A stretch of 64,000 nucleotides of DNA, from positions 1-64,000 of the forward strand of contig NZ_JAFICD010000002.1 in the NCBI RefSeq assembly GCF_017833525.1, in the 5' to 3' direction. Source of the stretch: Duganella sp. 1411. Lineage in GTDB: Bacteria; Pseudomonadota; Gammaproteobacteria; Burkholderiales; Burkholderiaceae_D. Numbering within the stretch: the first letter of the stretch is position 1; every line of letters begins with the position of its first letter. Made by a program: the position numbers and the translations under genes. The notes under the pieces are model-generated. The model had not been told where the DNA came from and made no database searches. It was given only the letters and a program-made list of their open reading frames with translations. Positions 17,179-25,842 of this stretch are shown here, piece after piece.

Positions 17179-19176
17179 TCATTTCGACAAGTCGATGGCG
17201 TACAGCGCGAAGCCCTTGCCGCCGCCATCGTCCGGTTTGATCTGCGTGACCGACGCCAGGCCGGCCTCCCTGGCCAGTTCGATCATGCCGGGCGCCGCGT
17301 GGAACACCACCGCGCCCTTGGTCGCCACCGGCGCAAAGCGCCAGCTGCGCGTCGACGCGTTGCGCGCGCGGGTCAGCGTCTTGACGCGCTTGATGTACGA
17401 GATCAGCACGTCGCGGCTGCTGTCGGGCGCCTCGATCACCGTCTTGCCGCCATCGAGGCCGGGGAAATGACCGCCGCCGCTGGCGCGGTAGTTGTTGGTC
17501 GCGACCAGAAACTGCTGCGACGGTGCGAGCGGCGCACCTTTATAGTGCAGCGCCACGATGCGCTGGCCGGCCGGCCTGGTGACGTCGATCTGGTAAGTGA
17601 CGTCGGCGCTGGTGAGCATGTCGAAGTTGAAGCTGGCGAAGGAGGCGTTGATCAACTCCTGCTGCGCGCCGCTGGCCGGATCGATGCGGTTGAAGCGCTC
17701 GGCCGACTTTTCCAGCCACGCCTTGAGGCCGGCGCCGTCCAGCTTGACCGCGTGCAGCGCGTTCGGATACAGATACAGGTCGGCCGCGTTGTTGAGCGCC
17801 ACTCCGCCCGGCTTGACGTCGGTGTAATCGCGCACGCCGGCCGCTCCGGCCTTGAACGGCGACGCCATCGACAGCACCGGCAAGCCGGCGTAGCGCGGCA
17901 GGTTGGCCTTGACGTAATCGGTCACATAGTCGGTCTGCGCCTGGTTCACCAGCTGGATGGCGCTGACGTCGCCGACATCGGCGAAATACGACGACATGCG
18001 GAAGTCGCTGGTGCCGACCGGCGTGCGCACGTAGCGGATGGTGGCCTCGTGCTCGGCGGCGATCAGCGCGCCGAACGCCGGATCGGCGGGCACGTAGCCG
18101 CCGGCGGTGCGCGTGCGGCGCGCTTCGACCGTGGTGCGGCCCTTGTCGACGCTCCAGGCCTTGCCGTCGTACTGCAGGCGCAGCGCGATCACGCCCAGGT
18201 GCTTGCCCCACAGGCTGGCCATCACGGCGGGCACGCCGCGCACCGTGCCGCCGGCCTTGTCCACGCCGGGCAGATCGAACGACGCGACCGTGCTGGCCGG
18301 ATTGGGGAACTGCTGGTGCGCGTGCCCGATCAGCATCGCGTCCACGCCGGGCACCTGCGCCAGATAGTAGTTGGCGTTCTCCATCTCCGACGTGTACGGG
18401 GCGCCGTCAAGCCCGCCGTGCGAGACCGCCACCACCAGGTCGGCGCCCTGCGCGCGCATTTGCGGGATGTACTTGAGCGCCGTTTCGCGCACGCCCTCGG
18501 CGTAGACTTTACCGTCCAGCCAGTGCTTGTCCCACGACAGGACGCCCGGCGGCGCGAAGCCGATCACGCCGACCTTGAGGGTGGCCGTCAGCGGCCGGCC
18601 ATCGGGGCCGGTGGCGGCGACGCGGCGCGTAAGGATGGCGTACGGGGCGAACAGCGGCTGGCGGGTCCTGGCGCTGTAGATATTGGCCAGCACGATGGGG
18701 AACGCGGGGCCGGCGCAGCGCGGCGCGTCGGCGGCGACGCCGTCGACGTCGAAATGGCTGCCGGTGACCTGGTTCAGATACGGCAAGCCGTAGTTGAATT
18801 CGTGGTTGCCGACGCCGGCGCCGTCCACGCCCAGCAGGTTCATGGCCTTGTAGATCGCCGGCGCCTGGTCGCAGCCGACCGGCGAGGCCAGCGCCTGGTA
18901 GTCGGCCAGTGCGGTGCCTTGCAGCGCATCGCCGTTATCGAGCAGCAGGTTGTTGGGGAATTCGGCGCGCGCCTGCTGGATCAAGGTGGCGGTGCGATCG
19001 AGTCCCATCGACGGATCGGCTTTGAGCTTGTAGTAGTCGTAACCGAGCACGTTGGCGTGCAGGTCGGTCGTCTCGAGCAGCGCCACGGTGGCCTCGGTCC
19101 CCGCCGGCGTCGTGCCGCCGCCCGGCAAGCTGCCGCAGCCGATCAGCAAAACAGGCAGGACGATGAACGCGCGCAT
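17179..19176 (-). CDS. Lipoprotein 5'-nucleotidase / 2',3'-cyclic-nucleotide phosphodiesterase family (CpdB/UshA-like)
   Basis: 665 residues from the ATG at 19176, chosen because it places a lipobox (LLIGC) directly after the hydrophobic signal. The calcineurin-like domain shows the metal ligands in order: TTDLHANV, NGDALQG, GNHEFNYG, SHGG and GHAHQQ. A C-terminal 5'-nucleotidase substrate domain follows. Its length and the YDYYK stretch after the first motif are typical of CpdB, which hydrolyses 2',3'-cyclic nucleotides and 3'-nucleotides in the periplasm. E. coli CpdB is soluble, whereas this one looks membrane-anchored. The choice between CpdB and UshA specificity is inference. Confidence 0.88.
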   Translation of the reverse strand: MRAFIVLPVLLIGCGSLPGGGTTPAGTEATVALLETTDLHANVLGYDYYKLKADPSMGLDRTATLIQQARAEFPNNLLLDNGDALQGTALADYQALASPVGCDQAPAIYKAMNLLGVDGAGVGNHEFNYGLPYLNQVTGSHFDVDGVAADAPRCAGPAFPIVLANIYSARTRQPLFAPYAILTRRVAATGPDGRPLTATLKVGVIGFAPPGVLSWDKHWLDGKVYAEGVRETALKYIPQMRAQGADLVVAVSHGGLDGAPYTSEMENANYYLAQVPGVDAMLIGHAHQQFPNPASTVASFDLPGVDKAGGTVRGVPAVMASLWGKHLGVIALRLQYDGKAWSVDKGRTTVEARRTRTAGGYVPADPAFGALIAAEHEATIRYVRTPVGTSDFRMSSYFADVGDVSAIQLVNQAQTDYVTDYVKANLPRYAGLPVLSMASPFKAGAAGVRDYTDVKPGGVALNNAADLYLYPNALHAVKLDGAGLKAWLEKSAERFNRIDPASGAQQELINASFASFNFDMLTSADVTYQIDVTRPAGQRIVALHYKGAPLAPSQQFLVATNNYRASGGGHFPGLDGGKTVIEAPDSSRDVLISYIKRVKTLTRARNASTRSWRFAPVATKGAVVFHAAPGMIELAREAGLASVTQIKPDDGGGKGFALYAIDLSK

Positions 19177-19410
19177 AGAGGTCGATGTGTGTACAGGTTG
19201 GGGACGGCCGGCGGGACGGGTGCGACATTTCCTCGCATCAATATTCTTCACCGAATGGGTGCATATTTTATACCGGCTGTGTTCAAAATGTCAGTATTTT
19301 ACAACCGGCAGGTGACTGCCCGCATGCAAAAGCCGTGCCCGCCCGGGGCCGGGCCGGGCGTTTTTCCCGGCGCGCGGACAGACAAGCGCCCGGCGCCACC
19401 CCTGATCCGG

Positions 19411-19416
19411 TATAAT
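19411..19416 (+). promoter_or_regulatory. Probable -10 element of the prfB promoter
   Basis: A perfect TATAAT lies 35 bp upstream of the prfB ATG. No good -35 hexamer stands 16-18 bp before it, so the assignment rests on the -10 alone. The rest of 19177-19451 (between divergent genes) shows no other clear signal. Confidence 0.4.
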
Positions 19417-19451
19417 CCAAGGTTTGATTTCAGCCTAGAAAAGAAGAAAAC

Positions 19452-20556
19452 ATGGAAGCCGAACGCATTAACGCCCTCTCCGCCCTGCTCGCCGATCTGA
19501 CGACCCGCGAAGCCGAACTACGGAGGTATCTTTGACTTCGATAAAAAGTCGGAGAAACTCGAACAAGTAAACGAGGAACTGGAAGACCCGACGGTCTGGA
19601 ACGACCCGAAAAAGGCCCAGGATCTCGGTAAGGAAAAAAAATCGCTGGAGGCGATCGTCAACGCGCTGACCAAGGCCGACACCGACCTCAAAGACATGGG
19701 CGACCTGTTCGCCATGGCCAAGGAGGAAGGCGACGACGACACGCTCGAGGCGCTGATCGTCGACGCCGAGGAAGTGCGCAAGGTCATCGAGGGCATGGAG
19801 TTCCGCCGGATGTTCAACAATCCGATGGACCCGAACAACTGCTTCATCGACATCCAGGCCGGCGCCGGCGGCACCGAGGCCCAGGACTGGGCCTCGATGC
19901 TGCTGCGCCAGTACCTGCGCTACTCCGAACGCAAAGGCTTCAAGGTCGAGATCATGGAGCAGTCCGACGGCGAGGTGGCCGGCATCAAGACCGCCACCAT
20001 CAAGGTCGAAGGCGACTACGCCTACGGCTTCCTGCGCACCGAGACCGGCGTGCACCGGCTGGTGCGCAAGTCGCCGTTCGACTCGGCCAACGGCCGCCAC
20101 ACGTCGTTTACGTCGCTGTTCGTGTACCCGGAGGTCGATGATTCGATCGACATCGAGATCAATCCGGCCGACCTGCGCATCGACACCTACCGCGCGTCCG
20201 GCGCCGGCGGTCAGCACATCAACAAGACCGATTCGGCGGTGCGCCTGACGCACGGCCCGTCCGGGATCGTGGTGCAGTGCCAGAACGACCGCTCGCAGCA
20301 CCGCAACAAGGCCGAGGCGATGGAGATGCTGAAGGCGAAGCTGTACGAGATGGAGCTGCGCAAGCGCATGAGTGAGCAGCAGAAGCTGGAAGACTCCAAG
20401 ACCGACGTCGGCTGGGGCCACCAGATCCGCTCCTACGTGCTCGATCAGTCGCGCATCAAGGATTTGCGCACCAACTTCGAGACCGGCAACACCAAGGGCG
20501 TGCTGGACGGCGACCTCGACGACTTCATCTCCGCATCGCTCAAACAAGGCGTATAA
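19452..20556 (+). CDS. prfB: Peptide chain release factor 2, expressed by programmed +1 frameshift
   Basis: RF2 recognises UGA and UAA and triggers peptide release on the ribosome. The first 27 codons from ATG 19452 end at an in-frame TGA (19533-19535). Reading resumes in the +1 frame at GAC 19534 and runs to the stop at 20556, giving about 367 residues, normal for RF2. The peptidyl-hydrolysis motif GGQ is present (GAGGQHINK), as is the UGA-recognising SPF tripeptide (KSPFDSA). Scoring only the second frame from an internal ATG at 19696 would lose the N-terminal domain. It is followed without a gap by the HAD phosphatase gene. Confidence 0.97.
19521..19535 (+). promoter_or_regulatory. prfB autoregulatory +1 frameshift site
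   Basis: The sequence CGGAGGTATCTTTGA contains the elements known from prfB: a Shine-Dalgarno-like GGAGG three bases before the slippery CTT, then the stop TGA followed by C. When RF2 is scarce the ribosome pauses at the UGA and slips +1 from CUU to UUU, which restores RF2 synthesis. Confidence 0.95.
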
Positions 20557-21261
20557 ATGACATCAGGGGCATCTTCAACGGCGCGCGCGTTCATCTTCGA
20601 CATGGACGGCACCATCGTCGACAACATGGCCTTCCACACCAAATCGTGGCTGGCGTTTTTCGAGCGGCGCGGCCACACGCTGGACCCGGACGCGTTTTTC
20701 CGCGACACGGCCGGCCGCCAGGGCCATGAGATCATGCGCACCTACCTGGGCGAGCACCTGACCAGGGAGGAAAGCGCGGCGCTCGACTTCGAGAAGGAGT
20801 CGCTGTACCGCGAGCTGTATGCGCCGCACCTGGCGGTGACGACCGGCTTCGACCAGTTCATCGCCGCCGCGAAAAGCGCCGGCATCAAGCTGGCCGTGGC
20901 CACCGCCGCGCCCAACGAGAACATCGCCTTCACGCTCGACGGCCTCGATCTGCGCAAGCAGTTCGACGCCATCGCCGGCGCGGCCGACGTCGCCCGCGGC
21001 AAGCCCAATCCGGACGTGTTCCTGCTGGCCGCCGAGCGCGCCGGCGCCCTGCCCGCCGACAGCATCGTGTTCGAGGACGCGCCGCTGGGCGTGGAGGCGG
21101 CGCGCCGCGCCGGCATGCGCGCGGTGGTGCTGACGACCACCCTGCCGGCCGAGGCCTTCGCCGAATACGACAACGTCATCGCCGTGGCACGCGACTTCAG
21201 CGAGCTCGATATCGACGCGCTGTTCGCGTCCGAGCCGTACGCTGGCGCCGCCACCAACTAA
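20557..21261 (+). CDS. HAD-superfamily phosphatase / beta-phosphoglucomutase-like hydrolase
   Basis: 234 residues. Motif I FDMDGTIVDN (about residues 14-23) supplies the nucleophile Asp and the acid/base Asp. Motif II lies in ATAAPN, motif III is the Lys in GKPNPD, and motif IV is FEDAPLG. A helical cap between motifs I and II (about 25-95) places it in subclass IA with sugar-phosphate phosphatases and phosphoglucomutases. The start ATG abuts the prfB TAA, so translation is probably coupled. The substrate cannot be told from sequence. Confidence 0.88.
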   Translation: MTSGASSTARAFIFDMDGTIVDNMAFHTKSWLAFFERRGHTLDPDAFFRDTAGRQGHEIMRTYLGEHLTREESAALDFEKESLYRELYAPHLAVTTGFDQFIAAAKSAGIKLAVATAAPNENIAFTLDGLDLRKQFDAIAGAADVARGKPNPDVFLLAAERAGALPADSIVFEDAPLGVEAARRAGMRAVVLTTTLPAEAFAEYDNVIAVARDFSELDIDALFASEPYAGAATN

Positions 21262-21287
21262 TCATCACCTCAACCTAGAAACAGACC

Positions 21288-22817
21288 ATGACTACGGATC
21301 TTCAAGAACAAGCAGCAGCGCCCGACGAGAACAAGATCATCGCCGAGCGCCGCGCCAAGCTGGCCGCCATCCGCGAACAAGGCATCGCCTTCCCGAACGA
21401 CTTCAAGCCGGAACACAAGGCCGCCGACCTGCACGCGCAGTACGGCGAGAAATCGCGCGAAGAGCTGGAAGCCGCCCCGGTCACCGTGGTGCTGGCCGGC
21501 CGCATGATGCTCAAGCGCGAAGCCGGCAAGAAGGCCGCCTTCGCCACGCTGCAGGATTCGTCCGGCCCTAAAGCCGACGGCCGCATCCAGATCTACGCCA
21601 CGCTGGACCTGACCGGCGAGGCGGCGATGGCCGCCCTGCACCACTACGACCTGGGCGACATCCTGGGCGTGGTCGGCACGCTGTTCAAGACCAAGACGGA
21701 CGAACTGACCATCAAGGTGTCGGAACTGCGCCTGATCACCAAGTCGCTGCGCCCGCTGCCGGACAAATTCCACGGCCTGGCCGACCAGGAAACCAAATAC
21801 CGCCAGCGCTACGTCGACTTGATCATGAACGAGGAAACGCGCCGCACCTTCAAGGCGCGCACCGCCGCGATTTCGTCGATGCGCCGCTTCATGGAAAAGA
21901 ACGAGTTCATGGAAGTGGAAACGCCGATGCTGCACGCCATTCCGGGCGGCGCGGCGGCCAAGCCGTTCATCACCCACCACAACGCGCTCGACATGCAGAT
22001 GTTCCTGCGTATCGCGCCGGAGCTGTACCTCAAGCGCCTGGTGGTCGGCGGCTTCGACCGCGTGTTCGAAATCAACCGCAACTTCCGCAACGAGGGCGTG
22101 TCGATCCGCCACAATCCGGAATTCACGATGATGGAGTTCTACGCGGCCTACACCGACTACAAGTGGATCATGAACTTCACCGAGGAGATCATCCGCCAGG
22201 CGGCGATCGACGCCCACGGCACCGCCACCTTGACCTACGGCGGCAAGGAGCTCGATCTGGCCAAGGCCTTCCACCGCCTGACCATCGTCGAGGCGATCAA
22301 CAAGTACGCGCCGGGCTACACGCCGGAGCAGCTGAAGGACGCCGAGTTCATCAAGAAGGAACTGCTGAAGTTCGGCGTCAAGCCGTTCGCCACGGCCGGC
22401 CTGGGCGCGCTGCAACTGGCGCTGTTCGAGGAAACCGCCGAAGCGCAGCTGTGGGAGCCGACCTTCATCATCGACTACCCGGCCGAAGTGTCGCCGCTGG
22501 CGCGCGCCTCCGATACGGAAGCGGGCATCACCGAGCGCTTCGAGCTGTTCATGGTCGGGCGCGAGATCGCCAACGGCTTCTCGGAGTTGAACGACGCCGA
22601 AGACCAGTCGGCGCGCTTCCTGGCCCAGGTGGCGGCCAAGGACGCCGGCGACGAGGAGGCGATGTTCTACGACGCCGACTACATCCGCGCGCTGGAATAT
22701 GGCATGCCGCCGGCCGGCGGTTGCGGCATCGGCATCGATCGCCTGATGATGATCATCACCGACTCGCCGAACATCCGCGACGTGCTGCTGTTCCCGCACC
22801 TGCGCCGCGAAGAGTAA
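21288..22817 (+). CDS. lysS: Lysyl-tRNA synthetase, class II
   Basis: 509 residues, the standard length. An N-terminal OB-fold anticodon-binding domain (about 65-165) precedes the class II catalytic core. Motif 1 is in [10 protein letters not shown], motif 2 is [20 protein letters not shown], and motif 3 is [12 protein letters not shown] with its ATP-contacting Arg. The enzyme charges tRNA-Lys. It lies 26 bp after the HAD gene and is followed by a strong terminator, so prfB-HAD-lysS forms one unit. Confidence 0.97.
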   Translation: MTTDLQEQAAAPDENKIIAERRAKLAAIREQGIAFPNDFKPEHKAADLHAQYGEKSREELEAAPVTVVLAGRMMLKREAGKKAAFATLQDSSGPKADGRIQIYATLDLTGEAAMAALHHYDLGDILGVVGTLFKTKTDELTIKVSELRLITKSLRPLPDKFHGLADQETKYRQRYVDLIMNEETRRTFKARTAAISSMRRFMEKNEFMEVETPMLHAIPGGAAAKPFITHHNALDMQMFLRIAPELYLKRLVVGGFDRVFEINRNFRNEGVSIRHNPEFTMMEFYAAYTDYKWIMNFTEEIIRQAAIDAHGTATLTYGGKELDLAKAFHRLTIVEAINKYAPGYTPEQLKDAEFIKKELLKFGVKPFATAGLGALQLALFEETAEAQLWEPTFIIDYPAEVSPLARASDTEAGITERFELFMVGREIANGFSELNDAEDQSARFLAQVAAKDAGDEEAMFYDADYIRALEYGMPPAGGCGIGIDRLMMIITDSPNIRDVLLFPHLRREE

Positions 22818-22829
22818 GCGCTCCACGAA

Positions 22830-22855
22830 AACCGCTCCCCCGAGCGGTTTTTTTT
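22830..22855 (+). terminator. Rho-independent terminator after lysS
   Basis: AACCGCTC pairs with GAGCGGTT around a CCCC loop and is followed by a run of eight T. Confidence 0.9.
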
Positions 22856-22889
22856 CGCCTTCGGCGCGGGCGAAACCCGCAGGCCAGGC

Positions 22890-22919
22890 GGGGTCGTACC
22901 CCGACCGGGGTACGACCCC
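22890..22919. repeat. GGGGTCGTACCCC-type palindromic repeat, copy 1
   Basis: GGGGTCGTACCCC and GGGGTACGACCCC face each other across four bases. The flank on the right (CTAAGTGG) matches, in reverse complement, the flank of the copy at 50020, so the repeat unit is longer than the palindrome. It is intergenic, between the lysS terminator and the SDR gene. Confidence 0.8.
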
Positions 22920-23062
22920 TAAGTGGTAACGCGCGCATGTCGGTGAAGGCGGGCGGGTTTTGAGCTATTACGTGCGGTGGGAGCGTTACGTGATGATAGG
23001 CGCGCTGCCGAAATCCCCGGGCGGGCCTAGAATGGGACAACATCCGTCGCAAGGAGCCCGTC

Positions 23063-23860
23063 ATGCACCTCTCGCTGCAGCATCAAACCGCGATCGTCAC
23101 CGGCGCCAATTCGGGCCTCGGGCGCGGCATCGCGCTGGCATTCGCCAAGGCCGGCGCCAACGTCGTCGTTAACTATCATAGCCACCAGGACCAGGCCGAC
23201 GAAGTGGTCGCGCTGATCGCCGCCGATGGCGGCCAGGCCATCGCCGTCCAGGCCGACGTCGGCGAAGAGCCGGAGGTGCAGGCCTTGTTCGCCTCAGCCG
23301 TCAAACACTTCGGCGCGGTCGACATCGTGGTGGCCAACTCCGGCCGCCAGGACGACGCCCCCAGCGCCGACATGACGCTGGCCCAGTGGGAGGGCGTCCT
23401 CAAAACCAATCTGACCGGCCAGTTCCTGTGCATGCGCGAGGCGGTGCGCCTGTTCCGCAAACAGGGCCAGCGCGAGGTCTCGCGCGCGATCGGCAAGATC
23501 ATTTGCATGAGTTCCGTCCACCAGCGCATACCGTGGGCCGGCCATGTCAATTACGCGGCGTCCAAGGGCGGCGTGCACCTGCTGATGGAAACGATGGCGC
23601 AGGAGGTCGCGCCCGAGAAGATCCGCATCAACGCCATCGCGCCGGGCGCCATCAAGACCCCGATCAACGCCGAGGTGACCGCCGCCGGCGGCACGCCCGA
23701 ACTGCTTAAATTGATCCCCTATGGCCGAGTGGGCAAACCGGAGGACGTGGCCAACGCGGCGCTGTTCCTGGCCTCGGACCTGGCGGACTATGTGGTCGGC
23801 AGCACGCTGTTCGTCGACGGCGGCATGTCGCTGTATCCGGGCTTCGAGGACAACGGCTGA
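23063..23860 (+). CDS. Short-chain dehydrogenase/reductase, glucose 1-dehydrogenase-like
   Basis: 265 residues with a classical SDR fold. The cofactor motif is TGANSGLGRGIA near the N-terminus. The catalytic Ser is in CMSSVHQ, and Tyr and Lys are in NYAASKGG (YxxxK). The end DYVVGSTLFVDGGMSLYP is typical of glucose 1-dehydrogenase-like family members. AAGGAG precedes the ATG. The gene overlaps the GH15 glycosidase gene by one base (TGATG), which suggests they work on related carbohydrate substrates. The precise substrate is unknown. Confidence 0.88.
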   Translation: MHLSLQHQTAIVTGANSGLGRGIALAFAKAGANVVVNYHSHQDQADEVVALIAADGGQAIAVQADVGEEPEVQALFASAVKHFGAVDIVVANSGRQDDAPSADMTLAQWEGVLKTNLTGQFLCMREAVRLFRKQGQREVSRAIGKIICMSSVHQRIPWAGHVNYAASKGGVHLLMETMAQEVAPEKIRINAIAPGAIKTPINAEVTAAGGTPELLKLIPYGRVGKPEDVANAALFLASDLADYVVGSTLFVDGGMSLYPGFEDNG

Positions 23861-25719
23861 TGGCCGCCGGCCCCAAGGCCAGGGCGGCGGCCGGCAAAAC
23901 CGGGCCGAAGGCAAAGGCGCGCGCCGAACGCGATATCGCCGACCATGGCGTCATCGGCAACCTGGCGACCATCGCGCTGGTGGCCTGCGACGGCGCCATC
24001 GACTACATGTGCTGGCCGAACCTCGACAGCCCGAGCATCTTCGCAGCGGTGCTTGACGCGGACAGGGGCGGCGTGTTCGAGCTGTCGCCGCAGATCGACG
24101 ATCCACGGATCGTCCAGATGTATCTGCCCGACACCAACGTGCTGCTGACGCGCTGGATGGGCAGCGACGCCAGCGCCGAAATCACCGACCTGATGATCGA
24201 CACCGACGATGCCGGCGAGGCCCCCACCCGGCTGGTGCGGCGCGTGGCCGTCACCCGTGGCAAGGCGACGATCCGCCTGCGCTGCGCGCCGCGCTACGAT
24301 TACGCGCGCGTGGCGCCCTCGGTCGCGATCAAGGAAGGCTGCGCGATCTTTTCCGGCAAAGGCAATCCATCGTTGCGACTGAGCGGCGATGTCGATTTCG
24401 TCAAGGCGGAAGGCGAAGTGACCGCCGTCGTCACCCTGCGCGCCGGCCAGAGCGTGACCTTGATGCTCGACGAGGCGCATGAAGAGCTGGCCGACGCCGA
24501 CGCCATCGGCCGGCTGATCGACGCCACCATCGCCCGCTGGCGCGCCTGGGCCGGACAATCGACCTACAAGGGTCGCTGGCGCGACGCCGTGACCCGTTCG
24601 GCGCTGGTGCTCAAGCTGCTGACGTCGCGCCGGCATGGCTCGATCGCCGCCGCCGGCACCTTCGGCCTGCCCGAGGCGCGCGGCGGCATCCGCAACTGGG
24701 ACTACCGCGGCGCGTGGATACGCGATTCGTCGTTCTCGATCTACGCGCTGATGCGGCTCGGCTACCACAACGAGGCCAAGGACTTTTACCGCTGGCTGGG
24801 CGACCGCGCGCTCCACTCCAGCAAGCGCGGGCAGCTGCAGGTGATGTACGCGCTGGACGGCGGCGAGATCGCGCCCGAACGCTCGCTCGGGCACCTGGCC
24901 GGTTACGGCGGCGCGGCGCCGGTCCGCATCGGCAACGACGCTGTCACGCAGCTGCAGCTGGATATCTACGGCGAGTTGATGGACTCGATTTACCTAAGTA
25001 ATAAATACGGCGAGGCCATTTCGCACGACCGCTGGCTAGGCGTGTGCCGGGTGATCGATTATGTGTGCCGCCATTGGAACGAGGCCGACGCCGGCATCTG
25101 GGAGGTGCGCGGGCCGCCGCGCCACCATCTGCATTCGCGGCTGATGTGCTGGGTGGCGATCGACCGGGCGATCCGCTTGGCCAGCAAACGCTCGCTGGCG
25201 GCGCCGTTCACGCGCTGGATCAAAGTGCGCAACGCGATCCACGACGATATCTGGTCCAATTTCTGGCACGAGAAGGCGGGCCACTTTGTCGAGGAGCGCG
25301 GCGGCAAGGATCTGGACGCGGCGCTGTTGTTGATGCCGCTGGTGCGGTTCGTCGGCGCCACCGATCCGCGCTGGCTGGCCACGCTCGACGCCATCGGCGA
25401 CCGCCTCACCGACGACGGCATGGTGTTCCGCTACAAGCGCGATGACGGCTTGCCGGGCAAGGAAGGCGCGTTCTCGGCCTGTTCGTTCTGGTATGTGGAG
25501 TGCCTGGCGCGCGCCGGCCGGATGGACGAAGCCAGGATGATCTTCGAAAAGCTGCTGCGGTACGCGAATCACTTGCAGCTGTATGCGGAGGAATTCGACG
25601 AGCGGGCCAGGTTGACCGGCAATTTCCCGCAGGGCTTCACGCATCTGGCGCTGGTCAGCGCAGCGTTTTATATCGACCGCGAGATGGAGGGGCACGGCCG
25701 GCGCGATTGGCCGGCGTGA
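23860..25719 (+). CDS. Glycoside hydrolase family 15 protein (glucoamylase/trehalase-like)
   Basis: 619 residues. A basic Ala/Lys-rich extension (about 1-25) precedes the N-terminal beta-sandwich, which begins DHGVIGNLATIALV as in bacterial GH15 proteins. The (alpha/alpha)6 barrel carries NWDYRGAWIRDSSF. The likely general acid Glu is in DAGIWEVRG and the general base Glu in YAEEFDERARLTGNFPQGFTH. There is no signal peptide, so it is probably cytoplasmic. Family members release glucose from alpha-glucans or trehalose; the substrate here is not determined. It is translationally coupled to the SDR. Confidence 0.9.
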   Translation: MAAGPKARAAAGKTGPKAKARAERDIADHGVIGNLATIALVACDGAIDYMCWPNLDSPSIFAAVLDADRGGVFELSPQIDDPRIVQMYLPDTNVLLTRWMGSDASAEITDLMIDTDDAGEAPTRLVRRVAVTRGKATIRLRCAPRYDYARVAPSVAIKEGCAIFSGKGNPSLRLSGDVDFVKAEGEVTAVVTLRAGQSVTLMLDEAHEELADADAIGRLIDATIARWRAWAGQSTYKGRWRDAVTRSALVLKLLTSRRHGSIAAAGTFGLPEARGGIRNWDYRGAWIRDSSFSIYALMRLGYHNEAKDFYRWLGDRALHSSKRGQLQVMYALDGGEIAPERSLGHLAGYGGAAPVRIGNDAVTQLQLDIYGELMDSIYLSNKYGEAISHDRWLGVCRVIDYVCRHWNEADAGIWEVRGPPRHHLHSRLMCWVAIDRAIRLASKRSLAAPFTRWIKVRNAIHDDIWSNFWHEKAGHFVEERGGKDLDAALLLMPLVRFVGATDPRWLATLDAIGDRLTDDGMVFRYKRDDGLPGKEGAFSACSFWYVECLARAGRMDEARMIFEKLLRYANHLQLYAEEFDERARLTGNFPQGFTHLALVSAAFYIDREMEGHGRRDWPA

Positions 25720-25738
25720 TTAAACCCGAACCGTCAAA

Positions 25739-25782
25739 GGGGTCGTACGGGGACGCCGAGTCCCCGTACGGGGTACGACCCC
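25739..25782. repeat. GGGGTCGTAC-type palindromic repeat, extended copy 2
   Basis: GGGGTCGTAC and GTACGACCCC form the outer arms, with an inner pair GGGGAC / GTCCCC, giving a longer hairpin than the other copies. It lies between the convergent GH15 and ppnN genes. Confidence 0.8.
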
Positions 25783-25810
25783 ACCACCACGCGCGCCGTG
25801 CGTCATGCGC

Positions 25811-25842
25811 GCGGGTTAGCGGGTTAGCGGGTTAGCGGGTTT
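25811..25842. repeat. Four tandem copies of GCGGGTTA
   Basis: Three exact octamers and a fourth ending in T stand directly at the ppnN stop codon; the last copy overlaps the TAA. Possibly a slippage-prone simple repeat. Confidence 0.75.

Noticed and set aside
19452..19535. A prfB pseudogene broken by a frameshift
   Set aside because: The break is the conserved autoregulatory recoding site with GGAGG and CTTTGAC, and the downstream domains are intact.
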